Assembly (NCBI RefSeq): GCF_900188205.1
Contig: NZ_FZOH01000002.1
Location: 310,001-374,000, forward strand
DNA: 64,000 bases
Reading direction: 5' to 3'
From: Geodermatophilus saharensis
Lineage (GTDB): Bacteria; Actinomycetota; Actinomycetes; Mycobacteriales; Geodermatophilaceae
Below, in pieces: positions 24,986 through 34,099 of this stretch. The translations under genes and the position numbers were made by a program. The notes beneath the pieces are model-generated. The model was not told where the DNA came from. It searched no databases and was given only the letters and a program-made list of their open reading frames with translations. The number at the start of each line of letters is the position of its first letter. Positions within the stretch are counted from its first letter, which is position 1.

Positions 24986-25795
24986 TCAGCTCGTGACGTC
25001 CTTGGTGGTGAAGTTGGCCCACGCCGCGGTCAGCAGCACGCCGACGTAGACCCCCTGCAGCGCCAGGCCGCGGACGACGTCGCGCCACAGCACGGGGTCG
25101 CGGAAGAGGTCGACGAAGGCCAGCCAGTAGCGCGTGGGCAGGTACGGCGCGATCGGTGAGGCGGCGTCGAGGGTGAACAGCAGCGACGAGGTGACCAGCA
25201 CCGCCAGCGCGCCGAGCGCGGCGGCCAGCGGCGAGTCGGTGAGCGTGGAGAAGAACAGCCCGAACGCGGCGACGCCGAGCATCGACACCGCGACGTAGCC
25301 GATGGCCAGCAGCGTCCGGCCGGCCAGCTCCTCGGTGGTCAGCGACGTCCCCGACACCGACGTCCCGGCCGCCGGCCGCGCCTCGAACAGCACCGAGCCG
25401 ACGGCGTAGCCGACGAGCGCCACCACGACGACGGTGACGAGGACGAAGGCCATCACCGCGACGAGCTTGGCCACCAGCAGCCGCGTGCGGCCGACGGGAC
25501 GCGCGAGCAGGTAGCGCAGCGTCCCGGCCTGCGCCTCCCCCGCGACGGCGTCCCCGCTCACCACCGCGACGGCGATCGGCAGGAACAGCGGCAGCACGAT
25601 CGCCAGCGCCGCGAGCGGGAACAGCGCCCCGTTGGTCAGCACCGCCGAGAGAAACGGCGGCCCCTCGCCCGGCCGCGGCGCGAGGTCGGTCAGCCGCAGC
25701 AGCACGGCCACCAGCACCGGCAGCGCGTTGAGGACGGCGATGGTGACCCAGGTGCGGGGCCGGCCGAAGGTCTTGCGCAGCTCCGTGCCGATCAC
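24986..25795 (-). CDS. ABC transporter permease (ABC-2 type)
   Basis: 269 residues with six membrane helices. It starts VIGTELRKTFGRPRTWVTI, has the large loop GEAQAGTLRYLLARPVGRTRLLVAK typical of ABC-2 permeases, and ends NFTTKDVTS. GTG 25795 has GGGAG five bases upstream and lies 16 bases after the ATPase gene. It is the membrane half of an exporter whose ATPase and LolA-like partner precede it in the same transcript. Substrate unknown. Confidence 0.9.
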   Translation of the reverse strand: MIGTELRKTFGRPRTWVTIAVLNALPVLVAVLLRLTDLAPRPGEGPPFLSAVLTNGALFPLAALAIVLPLFLPIAVAVVSGDAVAGEAQAGTLRYLLARPVGRTRLLVAKLVAVMAFVLVTVVVVALVGYAVGSVLFEARPAAGTSVSGTSLTTEELAGRTLLAIGYVAVSMLGVAAFGLFFSTLTDSPLAAALGALAVLVTSSLLFTLDAASPIAPYLPTRYWLAFVDLFRDPVLWRDVVRGLALQGVYVGVLLTAAWANFTTKDVTS

Positions 25796-25811
25796 ACCAG
25801 CTCCCTGCCGA

Positions 25812-26729
25812 TCACGGCCGCTCCACCCGGTCGGCGCTGGTGCCCGCCGCGGCGAGCACCACCTCCTCCAGCGTCGGCCGCTGCAGCGCCAGCCCGCGCA
25901 CCGGGACGCCGGCGCCCACCAGCAGCGCGTTGACCTCCGCCGGGTCCGGCCCGCGCACCACGACGCGGCCGCCGTCGGCGGCGAGCACCCGCCCGTCGAG
26001 CACCGCGCGCACCCGCTCCGGTGCCGGGGTGTCGACGACGGTGGCGCCGGTGGGCGCGGTCAGCCGGGCCAGCTCGTCCTGCAGCACCAGCCGGCCGCGG
26101 TCGAGCACGCCGACCCGGGTGCACAGCTGCTCGACCTCGGCGAGCAGGTGGCTGGAGAGGAACACCGTCGTCCCGCCGCGGTGCAGGTCGAGCAGCAGCG
26201 CGCGGACCTCGGCGATGCCCTGCGGGTCCAGGCCGTTGGTCGGCTCGTCGAGGACCAGCAGCTCCGGGCGGCGCAGCAGCGCACCGGCCAGGCCCAGCCG
26301 CTGCCGCATGCCGAGGGAGTAGGCGCCCACCGGCCGCCGGCCCACCCCGCCGAGGCCGACCTGGTCGAGGGCCTCGGCGATCCGCCGCCGGCGGTCGCGC
26401 CGGCGCCCGCCCGGCCCGGCGGCGTCGAGCAGCGCCAGGTTGGCCGCGCCGGACAGGTGCCGGTGGTGCGCCGGGCCCTCGATCAGCGCGCCCACCCGCG
26501 GCAGCACCCGCCGGCCGGCGCGCGGCATGCGGCCGCCGAGCAGCTCGACCTCACCGCGGGTGGGCAGCACCAGCCCGAGCAGCATCCGCACCGTCGTCGT
26601 CTTGCCCGAGCCGTTGGCGCCGAGGAAGCCGTAGACGTCGCCGGCGCGGACGTCGAGGTCGATCCCGTCGACGGCGCGCACCCGGCCGAACTGCTTGACC
26701 AGCCCCCGGGTGCTGACGACCGCGGTCAC
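25812..26729 (-). CDS. ABC transporter ATP-binding protein
   Basis: 305 residues. Walker A GANGSGKTT, Q-loop region, signature YSLGMRQRLGLA, Walker B LLVLDEPTNGLDP and switch His in SSHLLAEVEQ. The C-terminal extension resembles drug or peptide exporters of the CcmA/BcrA type. GTG 26729 overlaps the stop of the upstream LolA-like gene as GTGA. The unit is LolA-like protein, ATPase, permease. Confidence 0.92.
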   Translation of the reverse strand: MTAVVSTRGLVKQFGRVRAVDGIDLDVRAGDVYGFLGANGSGKTTTVRMLLGLVLPTRGEVELLGGRMPRAGRRVLPRVGALIEGPAHHRHLSGAANLALLDAAGPGGRRRDRRRRIAEALDQVGLGGVGRRPVGAYSLGMRQRLGLAGALLRRPELLVLDEPTNGLDPQGIAEVRALLLDLHRGGTTVFLSSHLLAEVEQLCTRVGVLDRGRLVLQDELARLTAPTGATVVDTPAPERVRAVLDGRVLAADGGRVVVRGPDPAEVNALLVGAGVPVRGLALQRPTLEEVVLAAAGTSADRVERP

Positions 26730-27826
26730 GGCGCCCCGCCGGGCACCTGCCCGGCGGCCTCGGCGAGCGCGTCGAGCGTCACCGTCCCGGTGAGGACGTA
26801 GGTGCCCCGACCGGGCCGCTCGACCAGCATCAGCCCCAGCGGCCCGGCCGCCAGGCGCACGCCCCGGCGGTCGACGAGGGCGTCGGGGCTGGCCCGGACG
26901 GCCGCCTGCAGCCCCCGGGCGAGCCGGGCCGGGACGGGGGCGACGGCGAGCAGCGTGACCCCGCGGCCGTACACCCCGACCGACGACGGTGCGCCCGCGA
27001 GCGTGCGCCGCGGCAGCCCGGCCAGCTCGGCGGGCAGCGGCACCGCGGTCAGCCGGCGGTCGGCCTCGGCCAGCAGCCCCCCGGCGTCGCGGCCGGGCCG
27101 CACCCGCGCGCCGTCCGGCGGGGTGAACGCCACGACGGCGGCCGGGGGCGGGGTCGGGTCGAGGTCGAGGAAGCGGGTGTCGAGCGCGGGGACCGACGCG
27201 CCGTCGGCCACCACCTGCACCGCCAGCGGCAGGCCGGTCGCCGCGTCGGCCCAGACGTCGACCCGCGCCACCGACGCCGCCGGCGCGGCGGGCACCAGCC
27301 GCAGGCCGAGCGCGTCGCGGCCGGCGACCCGGCGCGCGCCGATGCGCGACAGCTCGTCGTCGGCGGCCTCCGACAGCAGCCGCCGGCCCAGCGCGGCGGG
27401 GACCAGGTCCGGCGGGGCGGGCAGCGCGAGCGGCGCGGGCCCGGTGCGCTCGGCGGTGGCCGACTCGAACTCCCAGGTCCACGTGCCGGCGGGGTCGACG
27501 TGCACGCCGGTCTCCCCCGCCGCGGTGACGACGTCGACCCGGTGCTCGTCCTCCCCGCGCCACCACACCCGCAGCTGCACCCGGTCGCTGAGCAGGTCGG
27601 CGACGGCGGGCAGCTGGTCGCTCACCGGCAGGGTCAGCCCGCCGGCCGAGACGGCGTAGCCGGAGAACCCGACGCCGGCGCTGGCCAGCACGGCGTCGCG
27701 CAGGGCGGTGGCGGGGACGTCGGCGTCGTCGGCCGGGAGCGCGGCGACGACGGCGGGCAGGGCGCACAGGCCGGCGACCAGTGCGGCGAGCACCGCCCAC
27801 CGTCGGCCGCGGCCGTACCCCGACAT
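26726..27826 (-). CDS. LolA/RseB-like exported protein
   Basis: 366 residues. A signal peptide or anchor lies at residues about 8-30 (RRWAVLAALVAGLCALPAVVAAL). The rest resembles the lipoprotein-carrier fold of LolA/RseB domains: VQLRVWWRGEDEHRVDVVTAAGETGVHVDP and WADAATGLPLAVQVVADG. ATG 27826 is chosen over an upstream frame because TAGCGT lies seven bases before it. It is first in an operon with an ABC exporter, an arrangement common in actinobacteria; it may bind lipid or sense envelope stress. Function inferred. Confidence 0.78.
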   Translation of the reverse strand: MSGYGRGRRWAVLAALVAGLCALPAVVAALPADDADVPATALRDAVLASAGVGFSGYAVSAGGLTLPVSDQLPAVADLLSDRVQLRVWWRGEDEHRVDVVTAAGETGVHVDPAGTWTWEFESATAERTGPAPLALPAPPDLVPAALGRRLLSEAADDELSRIGARRVAGRDALGLRLVPAAPAASVARVDVWADAATGLPLAVQVVADGASVPALDTRFLDLDPTPPPAAVVAFTPPDGARVRPGRDAGGLLAEADRRLTAVPLPAELAGLPRRTLAGAPSSVGVYGRGVTLLAVAPVPARLARGLQAAVRASPDALVDRRGVRLAAGPLGLMLVERPGRGTYVLTGTVTLDALAEAAGQVPGGAP

Positions 27827-27833
27827 GCCGGCC

Positions 27834-27839
27834 ACGCTA
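27834..27839 (-). promoter_or_regulatory. Leaderless -10 box for the LolA-like operon
   Basis: TAGCGT on the minus strand, seven bases before ATG 27826. Confidence 0.6.
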
Positions 27840-27868
27840 CGAGCGCCCCGCAACCGGCGACCCGGGGC

Positions 27869-27927
27869 GACGGCGTGCGCGGACGCGCGCTCCTGCGGCC
27901 CGGGACCGCAGGTCCGCGCACGCCGTC
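27869..27927. terminator. Long nested hairpin after vapC
   Basis: Outer arms GACGGCGTGCGCGGAC and its exact complement (27869-27884, 27912-27927). Inside, CCTGCGG and CCGCAGG flank CCCGGGA. It separates vapC from the promoter of the LolA-like operon. Confidence 0.7.
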
Positions 27928-27946
27928 CACCTCCGAGGCGCAGCGG

Positions 27947-28336
27947 TCACACCACCTCGACGCGGACCTCGTGTCCGGGCGTGCGGGCGAGCCGTGCGTC
28001 GCGGGTGAGCAGCGGGCACTGCAGCGCCTCCGCGAGGGCCACGTAGGCAGCGTCGTACGCCGACACGTTCTCCCGCAGGGTCCACGCACGGCGGCGGAGC
28101 GCTCCGAGCGCCGGCCACCGCTCCAGCGCCAGGTCCTCGAAGTCGGCCAGGGCAGCCGCGCCCCGGGACGCGCTGAGACTCCCGCGGAGGACGAGGTGCC
28201 GGAGCGCGGAGACGACCTCGTAGTCGAGCAGCGCGGGCGCGTGGAGGTCCTCGACGGCCAGACGGGCGCGCAGGCGGTCACTGCCCTCGACGCCGGTGAG
28301 GACGTCGACCACGGCAGCGCAGTCGACGACGATCAC
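27947..28336 (-). CDS. vapC: VapC-type PIN-domain toxin
   Basis: 129 residues. PIN acids are visible: D5 in VIVVDCAAVVDVL, a Glu in LLDYEVVSAL, and Asp residues in SAYDAAYVALAEAL and LLTRDARLA. PIN toxins cleave RNA with magnesium. GTG 28336 overlaps the antitoxin stop by four bases (GTGA), the classical antitoxin-first order. The RNA target is unknown. Confidence 0.92.
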   Translation of the reverse strand: MIVVDCAAVVDVLTGVEGSDRLRARLAVEDLHAPALLDYEVVSALRHLVLRGSLSASRGAAALADFEDLALERWPALGALRRRAWTLRENVSAYDAAYVALAEALQCPLLTRDARLARTPGHEVRVEVV

Positions 28337-28593
28337 CGTGCCTGCCCGGCTCTCCCGAGGTGGTCGTCCCGCTCCTCCCGCGCCTCCTGCACGGCGACGA
28401 GCGCGGACTCGGTGGCCGGGCCGGCTCGTCGAGCAGCGCGATCGAGGACCTCCTGCACGGTGGGCCGTGCGGCATCCCGCTCCAGGAGACCGAGCAGGTA
28501 GCGGTTCAGCGACTCCCCGCGGGCCGCGGCCCGTTCCTTGAGGGCGCGGCGGACGTCGTCCGGCACGTCCCTGATCTGCAGCAGCGACCCCAT
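28333..28593 (-). CDS. vapB: VapB/FitA-type antitoxin
   Basis: 86 residues. N-terminal ribbon-helix-helix: LLQIRDVPDDVRRALKERAAARGESLNRYLLGLL. The C-terminal part would block the toxin. ATG 28593 has no ribosome binding site but has TAGCGT six bases upstream, so a leaderless, autoregulated transcript is likely. The toxin gene overlaps its end. Confidence 0.92.
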   Translation of the reverse strand: MGSLLQIRDVPDDVRRALKERAAARGESLNRYLLGLLERDAARPTVQEVLDRAARRAGPATESALVAVQEAREERDDHLGRAGQAR

Positions 28594-28599
28594 GGGCGC

Positions 28600-28605
28600 A
28601 CGCTA
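28600..28605 (-). promoter_or_regulatory. Leaderless -10 box for vapBC
   Basis: TAGCGT on the minus strand, six bases before ATG 28593; the same hexamer starts the LolA-like operon. Confidence 0.6.
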
Positions 28606-28682
28606 CCCGGAGTGGGATGCACTGTGTATTGATCCGGCGCCGTCGCGCATGGATGCGCTGCACCGCCGGGTACCTCCGCCGC

Positions 28683-29324
28683 ATGGCTCCTCCCCTCAGC
28701 GACGCCGTCGTCGTCGACGTCCTGCGCCGGCTCGACCGGCTCACCGCGCCCCTGGTGCAGCGGCTGGGCCGCCCGCCCGAGCTGCCGCCCGCCGAGCGGG
28801 ACGACTGGTGGGCCGAGCGGGCGTCGCGGGTGGCCGCGGCCGCGGGCGGGCTGCCGCGGCTGGCCGGGCGGCTGGCCGACCTGCTGCCGCTGCAGAACAC
28901 CGTCGGGACGGCGGTGCAGTCGCTGGTGGTGCTGGGTGTCGCCGGCGAGCACGGGGTGACCGACCCGGCCGAGCGGGTGGCGCTGCTGTCGCGGGTGCTG
29001 CTCGCCCGCGACCTGCCGCCGGAGAGGGTCCGGCCCCTGCTGGAACGGGTGCGCGGCGCCTACACCGAGGCCGCCCTCGGCGCCCGCGAGGAGCGGGCGG
29101 GGTTCACCGGGGCGGTGCGCACCATCTGGCGCGCGGCCCGGCTGCTGTCCCGCATCGACGAGGCGCTCGACGCCCGCCCCAAGGGCCGCCTGGGCGCCCG
29201 GGCGCTGGCCCAGCTGCCCGTCGTCGGCGTCGTCGGCGGCTACGCGGCCGAGCGGGTGGCTCTGCGGCGCGCGGCGCGGATGACGGCGGACCTGCTCGAG
29301 CCCGGCCGGCCCGTGTCCGTCTGA
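28683..29324 (+). CDS. Unrecognised protein, possibly EcsC-like
   Basis: 213 residues. Features: a basic helical N-terminus, a central LADLLPLQNTVGTAVQSLVVLGVAGEHGV stretch, and a C-terminal LPVVGVVGGYAAERVALRRAARMTADLL stretch. The last resembles the Gly-rich end of EcsC-family proteins, but the match is weak. ATG 28683 is taken as start; no clear ribosome site precedes it and a GTG/ATG slightly upstream cannot be excluded. It is divergent from vapBC and convergent with metF (11 bases apart). No function is assigned. Confidence 0.65.
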   Translation: MAPPLSDAVVVDVLRRLDRLTAPLVQRLGRPPELPPAERDDWWAERASRVAAAAGGLPRLAGRLADLLPLQNTVGTAVQSLVVLGVAGEHGVTDPAERVALLSRVLLARDLPPERVRPLLERVRGAYTEAALGAREERAGFTGAVRTIWRAARLLSRIDEALDARPKGRLGARALAQLPVVGVVGGYAAERVALRRAARMTADLLEPGRPVSV

Positions 29325-29334
29325 GCGACCGTGC

Positions 29335-30267
29335 TCAGGTGCTCGCGGCCAGCGTCGAGGGCACCGAGGTGCCGGTGCCCCGGTCGGTGAGGTTGGCGTA
29401 CACCTCACGGGTCGCCGTCGACCGGTTCATGGTGATGAAGTGGATGCCCGGCACGCCCTCGTCGAGCAGCCGCCGGCACATCGCCGTCGCCACCTCGACG
29501 CCGAAGGCGCGCACCGCCGCCTTGTCCTCCGGGCGGTCGCCGTCGAGCTCGGCGAAGCGGGCGGCGAGGTCCTCGGGGAACGCCTGGCCCGACAGCTGCA
29601 CGATCCGGGTGATCTGCCGGACGTTGGTCACCGGCATCACCCCGGCGATCACCGGGACGTCGCAGTCGCGGGCGGCCACCCGGTCGCGCAGCCGCAGGTA
29701 GTCCTCGACCCGGAAGAACATCTGGGTGATGGCGAAGTCCGCGCCGGCGCGGCACTTGCGCACGAACATCTCGACGTCGGTGTCGAAGTCCGGCGACCGC
29801 GGGTGCCGCTCGGGGAAGGCCGCCACGCCGACGGAGAAGTCGCCCATCGACCGGATGAGCTCCACCAGCTCCGAGGCGTACTCCAGCCCCTGCGGGTGGC
29901 GCACCCACTCGGCCTGCGGGTCGGCGCCGGGCGGGTCGCCGCGCAGCGCCAGCAGGTTGCGCACGCCGGCGGCGGCCAGCCGGCTGACCACGTGCCGCAG
30001 CTCGGCGACCGAGTGGTCGACGGCGGTCAGGTGCGCCAGCGGGGTCATCGTCGTCTCCGCGGCGATCCGCTCGGTGACGGCGACGGTGCCCTCCCGCGTC
30101 GAGCCGCCGGCGCCGTAGGTGACCGACACGAACGACGGCCGCAGCGACTCCAGCCGGCGCAGCGCCGTCCACAGCTGGGCCTCGCCCTCGGGCGTCTTCG
30201 CGGGGAAGAACTCGAACGACCAGGTCGGCCGTGAGGTCGCGAGCAGCTCGCGGACGCTGGCGGTCAC
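29335..30267 (-). CDS. metF: Methylenetetrahydrofolate reductase
   Basis: 310 residues. FAD-linked barrel with the catalytic Glu in [14 protein letters not shown], then [29 protein letters not shown] and [11 protein letters not shown]. It reduces 5,10-methylene-THF to 5-methyl-THF for methionine synthesis. GTG 30267 starts the product at the conserved edge; no strong ribosome site is seen. It is divergent from crtE. M. tuberculosis has a MetF-like protein (Rv2172c) next to a prenyl synthase in the same place. Confidence 0.93.
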   Translation of the reverse strand: MTASVRELLATSRPTWSFEFFPAKTPEGEAQLWTALRRLESLRPSFVSVTYGAGGSTREGTVAVTERIAAETTMTPLAHLTAVDHSVAELRHVVSRLAAAGVRNLLALRGDPPGADPQAEWVRHPQGLEYASELVELIRSMGDFSVGVAAFPERHPRSPDFDTDVEMFVRKCRAGADFAITQMFFRVEDYLRLRDRVAARDCDVPVIAGVMPVTNVRQITRIVQLSGQAFPEDLAARFAELDGDRPEDKAAVRAFGVEVATAMCRRLLDEGVPGIHFITMNRSTATREVYANLTDRGTGTSVPSTLAAST

Positions 30268-30409
30268 GGGGTCCGAGGGTACGGGCGTCCCCGGCCGCTG
30301 CTCTGCATCCGTCCGTGCCGTCCGGGGGGAAGGGATCCGGTACCGGTCCGAACGGCAGGAGGCCCCCATGGCTGGAGACCCGAACAGGACGCGCGCGACT
30401 CGGTGGGGC

Positions 30410-30415
30410 GATACT
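30410..30415 (+). promoter_or_regulatory. Leaderless -10 box for crtE
   Basis: GATACT, six bases before GTG 30422. Confidence 0.45.
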
Positions 30416-30421
30416 GGCCGG

Positions 30422-31558
30422 GTGATCAGCGGCGCTGCGCAGCAGCGGGGGTCCGTGGTCCGGCCGCTGCCGCCCTCGCTGGCGGCTGCCGACCTCGACC
30501 GCATCCGGGGCGCGGTCTCGGCCGCGCTCACCGGGTTCCTGGAGGAGCAGCGGGCCACCCTGGCCGGGATGGACCGCTCGCTCACCCCGGTCGTCGACGA
30601 GGTCTGCGCCCTGGCCGACGGCGGCAAGCGGCTGCGCCCGGCCTTCGCCTACTGGGGCTGGCGCGGGGTCGCCGAGGACGTCACCGGCCCGGCCGAGGAC
30701 GACGCCGCGGTGCTGCGCGCCGTCGCCGCCCTGGAGTTCGTGCACGCCAGCGCGCTGGTCCACGACGACGTCATGGACGGCGCGCTGACCCGCCGCGGCC
30801 GCCCCGCCACGCACGTCGGCTTCGCCACCCGCCACGGCGACGGCGGCCTGTCCGGTGACGGCGACGCCTTCGGCGTCGGCGCGGCGATCCTCGTCGGCGA
30901 CCTCGCGCTGGTCTGGTCCGACGAGCTGCTGCGCCGCTCCGGCGTCTCCGGGCCGGCGCTGGCCCGCGCCCGCTCGGTCTGGGACACCATGCGCACCGAG
31001 GTCACCGCCGGGCAGTACCTCGACCTGCTGCGCGCCGCCGGCGGGCTGCCCGGCCCGCAGGGCGCGCTCACGGTCGCCCGCTACAAGAGCGCCGGCTACA
31101 CGGTGCAGCGCCCGCTGCAGCTCGGTGCCGCGCTGGCCGGCGCCGGTCCGCGCGCCGCCGACGTCTACACCGCGATCGGCCTGCCGCTGGGCGAGGCGTT
31201 CCAGCTGCGCGACGACGTCCTCGGCGTCTTCGGCGACCCGGCGGTCACCGGCAAGTCCGCCGACGACGACCTGCGCGAGGGCAAGCAGACGCTGCTCATC
31301 GCGCTCGCCGAGGAGCGCGCCGACGAGCAGGGGCTGCGGCTGCTGCGCGAGTGCCTCGGCGACCCCGACTGCGACGACGCCGCGCTGGACGCGCTGCGCC
31401 GGCTCATCGAGGACACCGGTGCCCGCGCCCGGGTGGAGGAGCGCATCACCGAGCGCACCGCCACCGCCCGCGCCGCGATCGCCGACGCCCCCATCGCCGC
31501 GGAGGCCCGCGCCGCCCTCGACGCGCTCGCCGTGGCCGCGACCTCCCGGACCGCCTGA
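30422..31558 (+). CDS. crtE: Geranylgeranyl diphosphate synthase
   Basis: 378 residues from GTG 30422. First Asp-rich motif in [20 protein letters not shown], second in [21 protein letters not shown] binds the substrate. It makes C20 diphosphate for CrtB. Two starts compete: ATG 30368 has AGGAGG seven bases upstream, but the 18 codons between contain GCT, GGA, ACT and GAT, unlike the gene body, whereas GTG 30422 has GATACT six bases upstream. The later start is preferred. It leads crtI by two bases, so crtE-crtI-crtB form an operon. Confidence 0.92.
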   Translation: MISGAAQQRGSVVRPLPPSLAAADLDRIRGAVSAALTGFLEEQRATLAGMDRSLTPVVDEVCALADGGKRLRPAFAYWGWRGVAEDVTGPAEDDAAVLRAVAALEFVHASALVHDDVMDGALTRRGRPATHVGFATRHGDGGLSGDGDAFGVGAAILVGDLALVWSDELLRRSGVSGPALARARSVWDTMRTEVTAGQYLDLLRAAGGLPGPQGALTVARYKSAGYTVQRPLQLGAALAGAGPRAADVYTAIGLPLGEAFQLRDDVLGVFGDPAVTGKSADDDLREGKQTLLIALAEERADEQGLRLLRECLGDPDCDDAALDALRRLIEDTGARARVEERITERTATARAAIADAPIAAEARAALDALAVAATSRTA

Positions 31559-31560
31559 GC

Positions 31561-33120
31561 GTGCGCACCGTCCCCGGGACGACCGACCGGGTCGTCGTGA
31601 TCGGCGCGGGCCTGGCCGGGCTCGCGACGGCGCTGCGGCTGCGCGGCGCCGGCCGTGAGGTCACCGTCGTCGAGCGCGCCGGCGGGCCCGGCGGGCGGGC
31701 CGGCGTCGTCGCCCGCGACGGGTACGTCCTCGACACCGGGCCGTCGGTGTTCACCGCGCCGGAGCTGGTGGCCGACACGCTGGCCGCCGTCGGCGAGCGG
31801 CTGGAGGACCGGCTGACGCTGGTCCCCCTGCAGACCACCTACCGGGCGCAGTTCGCCGACGGCTCGCACCTCGACGTGCACGCCGACGTCGACGCCTTCG
31901 CCGCGGAGGTCGAGGCGCTGGCCGGCCCGGCCGAGGCCGCCGCGCTGCGCCGCTACCTCGCCGACCTCGCCGAGCTGTACCGGCTGCAGCTGACCACGTT
32001 CATCGACCGCAACCTCGACACCCCGCTGGACCTGCTCGGCCCCGAGCTGTGGGCGCTCGCCCGGCGCGGCGGGTTCGGCCGGCTGTCGAGCCACGTCGCC
32101 CGCTTCTTCGACGACGACCGGCTGCGGCGGCTGTTCAGCTTCCAGGCGCTCTACGCCGGGGTCTCGCCGTTCCGGGCCATCGCCGCCTACGCGGTCATCG
32201 CCCAGCTCGACATCGGCGCCGGCGTCTGGCACCCCGTCGGCGGGATCGGCGCGGTGCCGCGGGCCATGGCCGCCGCCGCGGCCGACGCCGGCGTCGTCTT
32301 CCGCCACGGCGCGACCGTCGAGCAGCTGGAGCTGCGCGGCCGGCGGGTGACCGGCGTGTGCCTCGAGGGCGGGGAGCGGCTGCCCGCCGACGCCGTCGTC
32401 GTCACCACCGACGCCCCCGAGCGGCTGGTGCCCGGCCTCGCCCGCCGCCGCCGGCCGGTCTACTCGCCGTCGTGCGTGACCCTCCACCTGGGCGTGCGCA
32501 GCGAGCTGCCCGGCCAGGCGCACCACACGATCAGCTTCGGGGCGGCCTGGCGGGAGGTGTTCGACGAGCTCACCCGTGACGGCCGGCCGATGAGCGACCC
32601 GAGCCTGCTGGTGAGCATGCCGTCGGTCACCGACCGGTCGCTCGCCCCCGACGGCGGGCAGGTGCTCAGCGTGGTCGCGCCCGCGCCGAACCTCGACCCG
32701 CACTCGGGCGGCAACCCCGGCATCGACTGGGACGGGCTGACCCCGCGCTACCGCGAGGAGGTGCTCGGCGTGCTGGAGGCCCGCGGCTGGACCGGACTGA
32801 CCGACGCGATCGAGGTGGAGCACGTGGACACCCCGCTGACCTGGGCCCGGCAGGGCATGGCCGCCGGCACGCCGTTCGCGCTGGCCCACACCTTCGGGCA
32901 GACCGGCCCGTTCCGGACGCCCACGCTGCCCCGCCGCGGGCCGGAGAACGTGGTGCTGGCCGGCTCGTCGGTGCAGCCCGGCGTCGGCGTGCCCATGGTG
33001 GTCATCTCCGGCCGGCTGGCCGCCGAGCGGATCACCGGGCCGGCACCGGGCCGCCCCGGGCACGTCCGCGGAGGTGCCCGGGCCGGCTCTCCGGACGTGT
33101 CCCCGGAGGGGGCCCGGTGA
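31561..33120 (+). CDS. crtI: Phytoene desaturase
   Basis: 519 residues. FAD site VVVIGAGLAGLATALRLRGAG with GGPGGRAG, and the CrtI C-terminal signature NVVLAGSSVQPGVGVPMVVISGR. It desaturates phytoene towards neurosporene or lycopene at the membrane; the number of steps cannot be told. GTG 31561 follows crtE by two bases and the end overlaps crtB as GTGA. The last 30 residues are a Gly/Arg/Pro-rich tail beyond the family's usual end. Confidence 0.94.
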   Translation: MRTVPGTTDRVVVIGAGLAGLATALRLRGAGREVTVVERAGGPGGRAGVVARDGYVLDTGPSVFTAPELVADTLAAVGERLEDRLTLVPLQTTYRAQFADGSHLDVHADVDAFAAEVEALAGPAEAAALRRYLADLAELYRLQLTTFIDRNLDTPLDLLGPELWALARRGGFGRLSSHVARFFDDDRLRRLFSFQALYAGVSPFRAIAAYAVIAQLDIGAGVWHPVGGIGAVPRAMAAAAADAGVVFRHGATVEQLELRGRRVTGVCLEGGERLPADAVVVTTDAPERLVPGLARRRRPVYSPSCVTLHLGVRSELPGQAHHTISFGAAWREVFDELTRDGRPMSDPSLLVSMPSVTDRSLAPDGGQVLSVVAPAPNLDPHSGGNPGIDWDGLTPRYREEVLGVLEARGWTGLTDAIEVEHVDTPLTWARQGMAAGTPFALAHTFGQTGPFRTPTLPRRGPENVVLAGSSVQPGVGVPMVVISGRLAAERITGPAPGRPGHVRGGARAGSPDVSPEGAR

Positions 33121-34040
33121 CGGCGACCCGGCGGCCGCTCACCCAGGCCGAGCGGCAGGCCCGCCTCGACGCCGCCTACCGGTACTGCGCGGCGGTCAAC
33201 GCCGAGCACGGCAAGAGCTACCACCTGGCCACCCGGCTGCTCACCGCCGACCGGCGCCCGGCGATCCACGCGCTCTACGCCGCCGCGCGCACCGCCGACG
33301 ACCTCGTCGACCACCCCGGCGCCGACCCCGAGGCCGACCTCGCCGACTGGTCGCGGGCGCTGCTGGCCGAGCTCGAGGCCGGCTGGTCCGACGACCCGGT
33401 GCGGCTGGCCACCGTGCACACCTACCGCCGGTACGCCATCCCGGTCGAGCACCTCGTCGACTTCCTCGCCGCGATGACCAGCGACCTCACCGTCACCGGC
33501 TACGCCGACATGGACGCCCTCGACCGGTACATGTGGGGCTCGGCGTCGGTGATCGGCCTGCAGGTGCTCCCCGTGCTGGGCACCGCGCCCGGCGTCACGC
33601 AGGAGGAGGCCGCGCCGCACGCCATCGCGCTGGGCGAGGCCTTCCAGCTGACCAACTTCCTGCGCGACGTCGCCGAGGACGCCGACCGCGGCCGGGTCTA
33701 CCTGCCCGCCGACGTCATGGCCGCCCACGGCGTGACCCGCGAGCAGATCGAGGCCAAGCGGTACGACGCCCGGTTCCGGGCGCTGATGCAGGAGATGGTC
33801 GCGATCGTGCGCCGCCGCTACGACGACGCCGCCCCCGGGACGCCGATGCTCGCGCCGGAGTCCCGCGACTGCGTGCGCGCCGCCACCGCGCTCTACGGCG
33901 GCATCCTCACCGAGATCGAGCGCGCCGACCACCGGGTGCTCGACCGCCGGGTGACGGTGTCCAAGCCGCGCCGGCTCGGCATCTTCGCCCGCCGCCTGGC
34001 GAGCGCCCAGGCCGTCCGCCTCCGCCCCCGCTCGGCATAG
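33117..34040 (+). CDS. crtB: Phytoene synthase
   Basis: 307 residues. First Asp motif in ARTADDLVDHPG, second in TNFLRDVAEDADRGRVYLP. It joins two geranylgeranyl diphosphates head to head. GTG 33117 overlaps the crtI stop. The TAG stop lies inside the stem of a 55-base hairpin terminator, so ribosomes finish at the terminator itself. Confidence 0.95.
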   Translation: MTATRRPLTQAERQARLDAAYRYCAAVNAEHGKSYHLATRLLTADRRPAIHALYAAARTADDLVDHPGADPEADLADWSRALLAELEAGWSDDPVRLATVHTYRRYAIPVEHLVDFLAAMTSDLTVTGYADMDALDRYMWGSASVIGLQVLPVLGTAPGVTQEEAAPHAIALGEAFQLTNFLRDVAEDADRGRVYLPADVMAAHGVTREQIEAKRYDARFRALMQEMVAIVRRRYDDAAPGTPMLAPESRDCVRAATALYGGILTEIERADHRVLDRRVTVSKPRRLGIFARRLASAQAVRLRPRSA

Positions 34041-34090
34041 GAAGCTCTCCGCACGTCTGCGCCGCCGAGACGTGCGGGGAGCTTCCTGTG
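34036..34090. terminator. GGAAGCTC-family hairpin at the end of crtB
   Basis: Twenty-base arms, AGGAAGCTCTCCGCACGTCT and a complement with one G-U pair, around a nine-base loop. It lies between convergent crtB and the Rv2175c-like gene. Same family as 40493-40552. Confidence 0.8.
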
Positions 34091-34099
34091 CCTCGCCGG

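Noticed and set aside
30368-30421. ATG with AGGAGG as the start of crtE
   Set aside because: The 18 codons before GTG 30422 have third-position A/T use unlike the gene, and GTG 30422 has a well-spaced -10 box. It remains the second choice.
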